From Alphaproteobacteria bacterium (lineage in GTDB: Bacteria; Pseudomonadota; Alphaproteobacteria; Rs-D84): a stretch of 64,000 nt of DNA. The stretch spans positions 1 to 64,000 of the forward strand of contig JAFWJF010000006.1 in assembly GCA_017511715.1 (NCBI GenBank). The letters run 5' to 3'. The translations under genes were made by a program, and so were the position numbers. The notes beneath the pieces are model-generated. The model was given only the letters and a program-made list of their open reading frames with translations. It was not told where the DNA came from and searched no databases. Of this stretch, positions 17,848 through 25,066 are shown in pieces (the first letter of the stretch is position 1; each line of letters starts with the position of its first letter).

Positions 17848-17866
17848 AAACAAAGGAAGGAAAAAA

Positions 17867-18496
17867 ATGAAAAAATTACTTGGTATATCTTTGGTCGGTA
17901 TATTGACAGCGTTGCCAACGCTTGCAGTGGCAGAAGTGGTTGCTGGTGACCCTGGTGCAACAACAACTTCGGCGGCGGTGGCAAGTGCCACGCCAAAATA
18001 CGCATTGAAAAATGCTGCGGGTACCGATGGTAATGTTGCAACTGCGGGCTATGTAAAGGGTGCATATAATGCCGCGATTAAGGGTGTAAATGCACTTCAG
18101 GGGGAAATTGACCAGATTAATTCTGATTTGGAAGATTTGAGCGGTGATTTGTCTGATGTCCAAACTTCATTGACTAATGATTATGCGACCAAGACAGGTG
18201 TTGCCGCAACGGTTAACAGCGCAACAACATCTGGTTCTTTCACTGGCGCAACAGTATCGGGTAATTTTTCCAACGCGGCGATAAGTGGCACTGTAACGGG
18301 TAATGCAAGTGGAACAATACCAGCCATGACCACATGGGGTTCGGACACACCGGGGACGGCGGATGCAACGGCGACATTGTCCAATGCGACGGTTTCTGGA
18401 AATGCTTCTGGCAGTGTGACCGGTACGGCATCTGGTACTACAACTGGTAATGTATCTGTTGATGGGTATCATGCAACAGCCCAGGCACAGTCATAA
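17867..18496 (+). CDS. Secreted Ala/Thr/Gly/Ser-rich adhesin-like protein, copy 1
   Basis: The 209-aa product has a signal peptide (cut near TLAVAE), a conserved N-terminal block (VVAGDPGATT then ATPKYALKN), a short coiled coil (ALQGEIDQINSDLEDLSGDL) and a C-terminal half of repeated G/T/S/A/N strands (SGSFTGATVSGNFSN, GNASGSVTGTASG). The next gene encodes a paralogue with a near-identical first 80 residues. The frame is open back to 17771, but the ATG at 17867 with AAAGGAAGG starts the signal peptide. A surface filament or adhesin role is inferred from composition only. Confidence 0.75.
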   Translation: MKKLLGISLVGILTALPTLAVAEVVAGDPGATTTSAAVASATPKYALKNAAGTDGNVATAGYVKGAYNAAIKGVNALQGEIDQINSDLEDLSGDLSDVQTSLTNDYATKTGVAATVNSATTSGSFTGATVSGNFSNAAISGTVTGNASGTIPAMTTWGSDTPGTADATATLSNATVSGNASGSVTGTASGTTTGNVSVDGYHATAQAQS

Positions 18497-18504
18497 TGAA
18501 ATAA

Positions 18505-18586
18505 AATTCCCCCTTTGGCAGGGGGTGACCTCCCTCCCGTCCTGACGGACGTACTCCCCCCAAGGGGAGAATTTAGGGGCGGAATT
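18505..18586. repeat. Dispersed GC-rich palindromic repeat, copy between adhesin-like genes
   Basis: Two units back to back: a TTCCCC...GGGGG hairpin and the CCTCCCTCCC-(variable hairpin)-ACTCCCCCCAAGGGGAGAAT form. The same family occurs at 19.7, 20.3, 40.4, 40.6 and 42.3 kb. Far more GC-rich than its surroundings. Confidence 0.85.
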
Positions 18587-18610
18587 AAAAAAAAGAAAGA
18601 AGGATAACAA

Positions 18611-19660
18611 ATGAAAAAAATATTTGGGATATCGTTGTTTGCTCTGTTGGCAATATCACCAATAATGGCGGGGGCAGAGGTAGTTGCTGGTGACCCGGGG
18701 GCAACAACATCTTCGGCGGCGGCGGCAAGTGCCACACCAAAATATGCATTGAAAAATTCGGCGGATACCGATGGTAATGCGGCAACTGCGGGCTATGTAA
18801 AGGGCGCGTATAATGCCATAATCAAGGGTATTAATGCAACCCAGGGCGAAATCGATACCATAAACACAAATATTGGCACATATGAAAATACGGTAAGTCA
18901 TTTATTGGATAATACAGCAACCCAAGACGGCACCGTTGCAACGATAAAGGCGGCAACATCGACAGAACAAATCGCAAGTTCGTCTGTAAATATTACTGGT
19001 GTGACAACATCTTCGATAAGTGCGACTGCATCAGGCGATGTAAATCTTGCCGTGCCGGTGATGGACAATTGGGCAAATGATTCAGAAGCAACCACCCCAG
19101 TGGCAACAACGACCAGTTTTTCCGGACTTAATGTAAGTGGATTATCGATGTCTGCGCCGGGGACATCAAACACTGCGACATTAACAAAAAGTGGTATTTC
19201 TGGCACGGTAAGCGTAACGGAATATCTGTCGGGGGTGGTGGCAGCCCCAACATACAATTATACGCCACTTATTAGTACCGACCCAAACAGCTATGGATAT
19301 AACGATGGCAGATACTCTGAAAATGCCGATGGATTGGCAAATGGTGAATGGAAGGCAACATGGACCAGTTACGGCACGGCAAAGGGAACAACAAAATGTT
19401 CCGTCATAGGCGAAGACGGCAGTGTTGAGGATTTTGCAACATCGGCTAACATATCTGACACCGCGGGTGGTGGTTGTTGGTGTAAACTGACCGGTTTTAC
19501 GGATAATAATAACACAACATATAATCAATCTTCGCTTTGGGTGTTCAACGGCACGTACCCTTCGGCTTCCGATTGTGCGTACGACTGTGCGCACAACTGC
19601 GCTGACAGCGTCAGCTTCATCTCCGATTTCCGTTCGGTCTTGTTCGGGTCTGTACAGTAA
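18611..19660 (+). CDS. Secreted adhesin-like protein, copy 2, with Cys-rich C-terminal module
   Basis: The 349-aa product shares signal peptide, VVAGDPGATT and ATPKYALKN blocks, and coiled-coil start with the preceding gene, so it is a tandem paralogue. It continues with an S/T/A-rich strand region, then gains about 100 residues that the first copy lacks. These contain Cys residues (TKCSV, GGCWCKLTGF, SDCAYDCAHNCADS) and end in FRSVLFGSVQ. That module could cap or attach the protein at the surface. AAGGAT precedes the ATG. No enzyme motif was recognised. Confidence 0.75.
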   Translation: MKKIFGISLFALLAISPIMAGAEVVAGDPGATTSSAAAASATPKYALKNSADTDGNAATAGYVKGAYNAIIKGINATQGEIDTINTNIGTYENTVSHLLDNTATQDGTVATIKAATSTEQIASSSVNITGVTTSSISATASGDVNLAVPVMDNWANDSEATTPVATTTSFSGLNVSGLSMSAPGTSNTATLTKSGISGTVSVTEYLSGVVAAPTYNYTPLISTDPNSYGYNDGRYSENADGLANGEWKATWTSYGTAKGTTKCSVIGEDGSVEDFATSANISDTAGGGCWCKLTGFTDNNNTTYNQSSLWVFNGTYPSASDCAYDCAHNCADSVSFISDFRSVLFGSVQ

Positions 19661-19676
19661 AGATGTATGTTAATAC

Positions 19677-19716
19677 GAAAAAAATCTCACCAATTCCTTT
19701 CGGTGGGATTTTTTTA
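19677..19716 (+). terminator. Intrinsic terminator of adhesin-like copy 2
   Basis: AAAAATCTCACC and GGTGGGATTTTT pair across a short loop and are followed by T7. Confidence 0.85.
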
Positions 19717-19721
19717 CCAAT

Positions 19722-19947
19722 AATTCCCCCTTTGGAGGGGGTGCCACGAAGTGGCAGGGGAGGGTTGACCTCCCTCCCGTCGCTATCGCGCCACCCCTCC
19801 ACCGGATGGGGAATTAAAGATTCTCCCCTTGGGGGGAGTACCGGCGAAGCCGGGGAGGGAGGTTATTCCCATCCGTTCGTTATTATGAATTTAGCAGACA
19901 AACCTCCCCCGTCACCTTTGGTGACACCCCCTCCAAAGGGGGAATAT
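19722..19947. repeat. Cluster of four palindromic repeat units upstream of the DUF559 gene
   Basis: Four units at about 19722-19767, 19767-19815, 19820-19866 and 19899-19947, in alternating orientation. Each has conserved outer arms (AATTCCCC / AGGGGAG, or AACCTCCC / GGGAGGTT) and a variable inner hairpin (for example GCCACGAAGTGGC, CCGGCGAAGCCGG, GTCACCTTTGGTGAC). The inner stems differ in sequence while still pairing, so pairing appears to be conserved. Confidence 0.9.
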
Positions 19948-20000
19948 TAATTCGCAAGAAATTTATTGCTTTTTTTTGCCGCCTTTCCTATTTTTTATGT

Positions 20001-20348
20001 ATGCATGATTATAACAAACAACTTAAAAATTTCGCGCGTGCAAACAGAAAAGCAGGAAACCTTTCTGAAGCATTACTTTGGAACGAATTAAAACAACGAA
20101 AAATGGGTGTCCAGTTTAAACGACAACGCCCCATAGGAAATTATATCGCAGATTTTTATTGCCAAGAAAAAAATTTGGTTATCGAAATTGACGGTTGGTC
20201 ACATGACAATAAATATGAATACGACAACGCCCGTGATGAATATATGAAATCTCTGGGAATACAGGTGTTGCGAATATCTGATATAGATGTTAAACAAGAC
20301 ATGTCGAATGTGTTGATTTGGATAAAGCATAATATTGATAAGTTATAA
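20001..20348 (+). CDS. DUF559 / Vsr-like endonuclease-domain protein
   Basis: The 115-aa protein matches the DUF559 family: ARANRKAGNLSEALLWNEL, then VQFKRQRPIGNYIADFYC and LVIEIDGWSHD with the PD-(D/E)xK-like Asp and Glu, and a C-terminal VLRISDIDV. Relatives are Vsr-type nucleases that nick or cleave DNA; the substrate of DUF559 proteins is largely unknown. No good Shine-Dalgarno precedes the ATG. The gene is enclosed by four palindromic units upstream and one directly after its stop, belonging to the family dispersed through this window. That suggests a link between this nuclease and the repeats. Confidence 0.88.
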   Translation: MHDYNKQLKNFARANRKAGNLSEALLWNELKQRKMGVQFKRQRPIGNYIADFYCQEKNLVIEIDGWSHDNKYEYDNARDEYMKSLGIQVLRISDIDVKQDMSNVLIWIKHNIDKL

Positions 20349-20394
20349 ACCTCCCTCCCCAGCTTCGCTGGTACTCCCCCCAAGGGGAGAATTA
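20348..20394. repeat. Palindromic repeat unit directly after the DUF559 gene
   Basis: AACCTCCCTCCCC-(AGCTTCGCT hairpin)-GGTACTCCCCCCAAGGGG, starting at the last base of the DUF559 stop codon. Confidence 0.9.
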
Positions 20395-20445
20395 TAAAAA
20401 ATACTTGATTTTCGGCTGAATTTATTTTATTATGGCGACACGCGC

Positions 20446-20476
20446 TTGCGCGAAGAACACAGTTATCTGGTATAAT
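20446..20476 (+). promoter_or_regulatory. Promoter of rpsB-tsf
   Basis: TGGTATAAT extended -10 (TATAAT 20471-20476) with TTGCGC 19 bp upstream. It leaves a leader of about 65 nt before rpsB. Confidence 0.5.
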
Positions 20477-20547
20477 TTCTGTCCAAATAGTTTTGGTTTT
20501 TTACACTGGATAGCGAGGATAATAACAGAAAAATAAAGGATTTAATC

Positions 20548-21402
20548 ATGGCATTGCCTACATTTACTATGAAACAATTGATGGAAGCAGGCGTTCACTT
20601 TGGACACCACACGCGTCGTTGGAACCCGTTAATGACACCATATGTTTATGGCGTAAAAGATAAAATTCACATCATCAATTTGAATAAAACTGCACCGTTG
20701 TTGCATCGCTCCCTGGTCGCATTGGAAGCTATTGCTGCTGCCGGTGGAAAAATCTTGTTCGTTGCTACTAAACATCAGGCGAAAGATATTGTCAAAGATG
20801 CTGCGGAACGTTGCGGTCAATACTATGTTAACAATCGCTGGTTGGGTGGTATGTTGACAAACTGGACTACGGTTTCACAAAGCATTCGTCGCTTGAAAAA
20901 GATGGAAAACGATATTGCTAATGCTGACAAATTAGGTTTGACCAAGAAAGAAGTCGGTGTTATGACCAAAGAAGTTGCTAAATTGCGCGATATCTTTGGT
21001 GGTATTTTGGAAATGCATGGCGTTCCACAGGCAATGATTGTTATCGATGTGCCACGTGAATTAAATGCTGTTCACGAAGCAAAAAATTTGGATATCCCAA
21101 CAATCGCTATTTGTGATACAAACGCTAACCCAGAATTAGTTGATTACCCAGTCCCAGGAAACGATGATGCTTCACGTGCAACACAATTATATTGCGATTT
21201 GTTCGTTGATGCGATTTTGTCTGGTATCGAAAAAAGATTGGGTGGTGCGGCTGGTAAAAAAGAAGCATCCGATAATGCAATGGCTGCTGCTGAAGAATAC
21301 GAACATGATTTAAAGGTCAAAGAAGCAAAACAAAAATCTAAAACTTCTGAAGCCCGTGAAGTTCGCCGCAGCAAATTGGCAGACAAAGCCGAAGCAAAAT
21401 AA
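20548..21402 (+). CDS. rpsB: 30S ribosomal protein S2
   Basis: S2 binds the 30S head-body junction and recruits S1. The start MKQLMEAGVHFGHHTRRWNP and the central NNRWLGGMLTNW are diagnostic, and DVPRELNAVHEAKNLDIPTI plus the DTNANP segment follow. At 284 aa it carries a Lys/Glu/Ala-rich C-terminal extension beyond the E. coli protein (241 aa), as is common in Alphaproteobacteria. AAAGGA precedes the ATG. tsf follows after 25 bp, the usual arrangement. Confidence 0.98.
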   Translation: MALPTFTMKQLMEAGVHFGHHTRRWNPLMTPYVYGVKDKIHIINLNKTAPLLHRSLVALEAIAAAGGKILFVATKHQAKDIVKDAAERCGQYYVNNRWLGGMLTNWTTVSQSIRRLKKMENDIANADKLGLTKKEVGVMTKEVAKLRDIFGGILEMHGVPQAMIVIDVPRELNAVHEAKNLDIPTIAICDTNANPELVDYPVPGNDDASRATQLYCDLFVDAILSGIEKRLGGAAGKKEASDNAMAAAEEYEHDLKVKEAKQKSKTSEAREVRRSKLADKAEAK

Positions 21403-21427
21403 TCATAACAAAAGAAAGGAATAACAA

Positions 21428-22297
21428 ATGGCAGAAGTAACAGCAAAATTGATTCAAGAACTGCGTGAAAAAACTTCCGCAGGTATGATGGATTGTAAAA
21501 AAGCATTGGTTGAAAACAATGGCGATATCGAAGCCGCTGCAGATTGGTTGCGCCAAAAAGGTATTGTAAAAGCTGCCTCAAAGGCTGGTCGTGTTGCTGC
21601 ATCTGGTTTGGTTACTGTTGTTAAATGCGACAATATGGGCTGTGTCGTTGAATTGAACGCAGAAACAGATTTCGTTGCAAAAAACGATAAATTCCAAGCT
21701 TTGGTCGCAAATGTTGCAAAGAAAGCTGCTGAATTGCAGGGCGATTTCGATGCAACTATGAACGCTGTCAAAGACGATATTGCTGCGACTATTTCCACTA
21801 TCGGTGAAAATATGAGCCTGCGCCGTATCGCAAAAGTTGACGGTGACCATATCTATACTTATGTTCACAATGCTTTGGTTCCAGGTATGGGGCAAATCGG
21901 TGTGGTTGTTGCTATCAACGGAAGTGACCCGCGTATTGATGAAATCGGTGGTAAAATCGCAATGCATATTGCTGCGAATAAGCCTGAATTTATGACAATT
22001 GCTGATGTTGATCCAAAAGCAGTTGAACGCGAAAAGAAAGTCTTTATTGAATCTGGTGCTACAAAGGGCAAACCTGAAAACATCGTTGAAAAGATGGTTG
22101 ATGGTCGTATCCAGAAATGGTATGCAGAATCTGTTTTGGAAGAACAACCTTTCGTTATGGACCCTTCCAAGAAAGTCAAAGACGTTATTGCAGAACATGG
22201 CGGTAAATTGGCTGGCTATGCATACTATGTCTTGGGCGAAGGTATCCAAAAACGCGAAGACAATTTGGCTGACGAAGTTGCAAAAATGTTAGGCTAA
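21428..22297 (+). CDS. tsf: Elongation factor Ts
   Basis: EF-Ts recycles EF-Tu-GDP. The N-terminal UBA-like segment (LIQELREKTSAGMMDCKKAL) and the core signature (ELNAETDFVAKNDKF) are intact, followed by the two core subdomains and the C-terminal module (QPFVMDPSKKVKDVI). 289 aa is typical. Translated from AAAGGAAT and followed by a strong terminator, closing the rpsB-tsf unit. Confidence 0.98.
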   Translation: MAEVTAKLIQELREKTSAGMMDCKKALVENNGDIEAAADWLRQKGIVKAASKAGRVAASGLVTVVKCDNMGCVVELNAETDFVAKNDKFQALVANVAKKAAELQGDFDATMNAVKDDIAATISTIGENMSLRRIAKVDGDHIYTYVHNALVPGMGQIGVVVAINGSDPRIDEIGGKIAMHIAANKPEFMTIADVDPKAVEREKKVFIESGATKGKPENIVEKMVDGRIQKWYAESVLEEQPFVMDPSKKVKDVIAEHGGKLAGYAYYVLGEGIQKREDNLADEVAKMLG

Positions 22298-22316
22298 AAT
22301 CAAAGCGAAAAAAATA

Positions 22317-22348
22317 GACCGCGCTTTGAAAAAAAGCGCGGTTTTTGT
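22317..22348 (+). terminator. Intrinsic terminator of rpsB-tsf
   Basis: ACCGCGCTTT...AAAGCGCGGT stem followed by T5. Confidence 0.92.
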
Positions 22349-22370
22349 TTGGTACAAAAAAGGAGAATTT

Positions 22371-22547
22371 ATGAAATCTTATTCAAAAGTGTTAACTGTA
22401 TTTCCAAAGGCACGCTATGTTGCGTCTGGGCGTAGAGTTAAAATGATAGGAACAAATGGTATTATGCTGAATATTTCTGAAGAACAAGCGCGATATATTT
22501 TGTGGAATATCATCGCAAAATACGGTTTGGGCAAACAATACGTTTAA
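22371..22547 (+). CDS. Small conserved-looking protein of unknown function (58 aa)
   Basis: A strong AAAAGGAGA six to seven bases upstream supports the ATG at 22371. The basic 58-aa product (SKVLTVFPKARYVASGRRVK... ISEEQARYILWNIIAKYGLG) has a beta-rich first half and a C-terminal helix, but no known family was recognised. It lies just after the tsf terminator, too close for a full promoter of its own except one overlapping the hairpin, so it may depend on readthrough. Confidence 0.6.
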   Translation: MKSYSKVLTVFPKARYVASGRRVKMIGTNGIMLNISEEQARYILWNIIAKYGLGKQYV

Positions 22548-22549
22548 TA

Positions 22550-22579
22550 TTGTTAAATCTGAAAATATTGTGTTATAAT
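22550..22579 (+). promoter_or_regulatory. Promoter of tyrS
   Basis: Extended -10 TGTTATAAT (TATAAT 22574-22579) with TTGTTA 18 bp upstream. Confidence 0.5.
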
Positions 22580-22606
22580 ATCGGTGGTTATTAAAAAGGT
22601 TTGATT

Positions 22607-23821
22607 ATGCCAAATACTTTATTCGAAGAATTAACCGCGCGCGGTTTTATAAATCAAAGTTCTAATATGGACGCAGTTCGCGATTTGTTGAACAATGACA
22701 AGATTGTTGCATACTTGGGGTCTGATCCCACTGGCGATTCTTTGCATGTGGGGCATTTGGTTCCTGTTATGATGATGCGCTGGTTGCAAAAATATGGGCA
22801 TAAGCCTATTGCGTTGGTTGGTGGGGCAACTGGCAGAATAGGTGACCCGTCCGGGCGCGACACCGGTCGCCCAATTATGACCGAAGAGAGTTTGGCAAAA
22901 AATGTCGCAGGTCTGAAAAAATCTTTCTCTAAATTTTTAAGATTTGGAAATGACAAAGATGATGCCCTTATGGTCGATAATTATGATTGGATGAAAAATT
23001 ACAGCCATATGGATTTCTTGGCGCAATATGGTATGGATTTTACTGTGCCACGAATGCTGTCAATGGAAAGTGTCAAAAAACGTCTGGAAAATGGTATGAC
23101 ATTTTTGGAATTTAATTATATGACGCTTCAGGCGGTTGATTTCTTGACCCTTTATAAAGAACATAATTGCGTGTTGCAACTTTGTGGCGCAGACCAGTGG
23201 GGTAATGCGATTATGGGCGTTGAATTGGTGCGCAAAAAATGTGGCAAGGAAGTTTTTGTCTTGTCCACTGCGCTTATCACAGATTCTAATGGAAATAAAA
23301 TTGGAAAATCTGCGGGTAATGCAATCTGGGTTAACGAAGACAAAACCAGTCCTTATGAATATTATCAATATTTCCGTAATACGCCGGATGATTTGGTTGA
23401 AAAATTCCTTAAAATATTCACAGAAATTCCATTAAGTGAAATAAACGAATTGGTTAAAAAACAAGGCGCAGAGTTAAACAATGTCAAAAAGCGTTTGGCA
23501 TTTGCGGCAACTGAAATCGCACACGGAACAGATGCTGCACGTGCAGCAGAAGAAGCAGCAACGGCTTTGTTTGGTGGTGGCGCAGACACTGCTAATGTTC
23601 CAAGTGTTGATTTGAATATGAAAACACCAATGGGTATTGTCGATTTCTTGGTTGCAATAAAACTTTTTGATTCTAAATCAGAGGCGCGTCGCATGGTAGA
23701 ACAGGGCGGTATCCAAATCGATGGCGAAAAGATTACTGACAAAGAATATACGGTTGCACCAAAAGAATCAATAATGGTTCAACGGGGTAAAAAAGTGTTC
23801 TTGAAAGTAAATGTAAAATAA
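22607..23821 (+). CDS. tyrS: Tyrosyl-tRNA synthetase
   Basis: A class I synthetase (404 aa) charging tRNA-Tyr. The HIGH-type motif is HVGH (47-50) within SDPTGDSLHVGHLVP, the KMSKS-type loop is KIGKS (231-235), and the C-terminal S4-like RNA-binding domain begins near DSKSEARRMVEQGGIQID. A TTG two codons upstream (22601) is rejected because AAGGT directly abuts it, whereas the ATG at 22607 has correct spacing. tRNA-Arg follows after 40 bp. Confidence 0.97.
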   Translation: MPNTLFEELTARGFINQSSNMDAVRDLLNNDKIVAYLGSDPTGDSLHVGHLVPVMMMRWLQKYGHKPIALVGGATGRIGDPSGRDTGRPIMTEESLAKNVAGLKKSFSKFLRFGNDKDDALMVDNYDWMKNYSHMDFLAQYGMDFTVPRMLSMESVKKRLENGMTFLEFNYMTLQAVDFLTLYKEHNCVLQLCGADQWGNAIMGVELVRKKCGKEVFVLSTALITDSNGNKIGKSAGNAIWVNEDKTSPYEYYQYFRNTPDDLVEKFLKIFTEIPLSEINELVKKQGAELNNVKKRLAFAATEIAHGTDAARAAEEAATALFGGGADTANVPSVDLNMKTPMGIVDFLVAIKLFDSKSEARRMVEQGGIQIDGEKITDKEYTVAPKESIMVQRGKKVFLKVNVK

Positions 23822-23822
23822 T

Positions 23823-23849
23823 TTGCATTTGTGATGCTTTTAGTATAAA
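23823..23849 (+). promoter_or_regulatory. Promoter of tRNA-Arg(TCT)
   Basis: TTGCAT and TATAAA 15 bp apart, ending 12 bases before the tRNA. The spacer is short, so the assignment is tentative. Confidence 0.4.
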
Positions 23850-23861
23850 ATGCCTTTCGTT

Positions 23862-23938
23862 GCGCCCATGGCTCAATTGGATAGAGCAACAGATTTCTAA
23901 TCTGTGGGTTGCAGGTTCGAGTCCTGCTGGGCGCGCCA
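23862..23938 (+). tRNA. tRNA-Arg(TCT)
   Basis: 77 nt with encoded CCA. Acceptor GCGCCCA/TGGGCGC, discriminator G, anticodon stem ACAGA/TCTGT with loop TTTCTAA, T-arm GCAGG-TTCGAGT-CCTGC. It decodes AGA (and AGG by wobble). Confidence 0.95.
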
Positions 23939-24124
23939 GAAATTAAATCGGGCTTGTCCCGATTTTATTTATGTAGCAAGCCCCAGGGCGAGAACCTTCG
24001 ACAAGCAGTAGGTTTTGGCAGCGAAGCGCACCGAAACCGTTACGATTGCCCCGCAGGCAAGAATTGCCGAGGGAGTCCTGCTGGGCGCGCCAGAAATTAA
24101 ATCGGGTTTTGCCCGATTTTATTT
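23939..24124 (+). repeat. tRNA-3'-end element behind tRNA-Arg(TCT)
   Basis: The last 20 bases of the tRNA plus its terminator hairpin (23919-23970) recur almost exactly at 24073-24124, a period of 154 bp. Between them lie about 100 bp with the blocks TTCGACAA..AGTA, GCGAAG, and ACGATTGCCCC.CAG ending GCCGAGG just before the displaced GAGTCC. The same blocks in the same order lie behind tRNA-Val at 60.8 kb. No protein-coding frame is credible. Confidence 0.75.
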
Positions 24125-24148
24125 TTATATATTTTTTTGACAAAATGC

Positions 24149-24176
24149 TTGACAAATAAAAAATATTGTCTATATT
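24149..24176 (+). promoter_or_regulatory. Strong promoter of the 24.2-25.8 kb two-gene unit
   Basis: TTGACA (24149-24154), 16-bp spacer, TATATT (24171-24176). A second TTGACA lies 12 bp upstream. Confidence 0.75.
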
Positions 24177-24208
24177 TGTTTCAGATAAAACAAAAAAAGG
24201 AGTCTGTG

Positions 24209-25051
24209 ATGACAGATAAAAAAATTTTTCCAGGGGCGATGAATGCAGAGCAACGCGCGGCTTTTGCGCGTCAACAGGCAGAACAACAAAGGGCAGCGGA
24301 AAATGCTAAAAAGTTGGCGGCAGAAAAAGCAGAAGCAATTAGAATCGCAAAAAAAATGAGAAAAGAAGCGGAACAAAGACGCAAAGATTTGATAAACAAA
24401 TTTGCTTCGTCATCTATACGTGCATCTAATGTTTTTAAAATGTTGGGCGCATTGGTTGTTATTAATTTTGTTATTGGTGCAGCGGACGAAGAATTGTGGG
24501 ATTGGACGACGGATCGAGAAGGACACGAACTTTATGTTGGGCCGGGATACCGCAATTCTATTCGTGAAGCGTATGATCCGTATTTTCATGGGGTGCCCGA
24601 CTCTTTTGGCTCTAGCTATCATGATTCTACAATAAACGACCGTTTCAAAAGACATATGTGTGTTTTGGGTATAGAAGCGTTGGTTTTGGCCTGTGTCGTT
24701 ATTGGTGCATTGCGCGAAAGACGCGCGGTTGTTAAGGATGTGGATATCATGTTGAAAATCGAAAAAGTTAGCCAATCAAGCAAGGTTGGTGCTAAGTTGA
24801 TTAAAAAGATGATGACAGTTGCGCCAGAAATTGTTTCTCATATGTCATCTGAATCATCTGTTTATTTTGAATTGTTGATGGATGGTTCTTTTGATTGTGA
24901 TAAAAATCCGCAGGTTTTTGCTTTTGCTAAATCTGTATTGGCAGGGCATTTGCATAGTCATCCAGAAGATATGAAACGCGTTCTGGAAGTGTTTGATGAA
25001 GCGTCTTTGCCACAAAGCTTGGTTGCGAAATATAAACAAAACGTTCGATAA
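24209..25051 (+). CDS. Membrane protein of unknown function with basic coiled-coil N-terminus
   Basis: The 280-aa product begins with about 70 charged residues rich in Ala, Glu, Lys, Arg and Gln (a coiled-coil pattern). Two membrane segments follow (about 75-92, MLGALVVINFVIGA, and about 152-172, IEALVLACVVIGAL) separated by an acidic/aromatic loop, then a soluble C-terminal domain of about 110 residues. AAGGAG lies seven bases before the ATG. It is followed by the 25067 gene after 15 bp. No family was recognised; the frame is open further upstream, but the promoter lies inside that extension. Confidence 0.65.
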   Translation: MTDKKIFPGAMNAEQRAAFARQQAEQQRAAENAKKLAAEKAEAIRIAKKMRKEAEQRRKDLINKFASSSIRASNVFKMLGALVVINFVIGAADEELWDWTTDREGHELYVGPGYRNSIREAYDPYFHGVPDSFGSSYHDSTINDRFKRHMCVLGIEALVLACVVIGALRERRAVVKDVDIMLKIEKVSQSSKVGAKLIKKMMTVAPEIVSHMSSESSVYFELLMDGSFDCDKNPQVFAFAKSVLAGHLHSHPEDMKRVLEVFDEASLPQSLVAKYKQNVR

Positions 25052-25066
25052 AAAAAAGGATAAAAA

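Noticed and set aside
19722-19947. Repeat cluster considered as a CRISPR array
   Set aside because: Units alternate in orientation, spacing is irregular, inner parts vary while still pairing, and no cas gene or leader is near.
22601-22606. TTG two codons upstream as the tyrS start
   Set aside because: The Shine-Dalgarno AAGGT directly abuts it; the ATG at 22607 has normal spacing.
24020-24092. Displaced tRNA-Arg end considered as a decayed tandem tRNA
   Set aside because: The 55 bases before the displaced 3' end do not resemble the tRNA body but do match the segment behind tRNA-Val.
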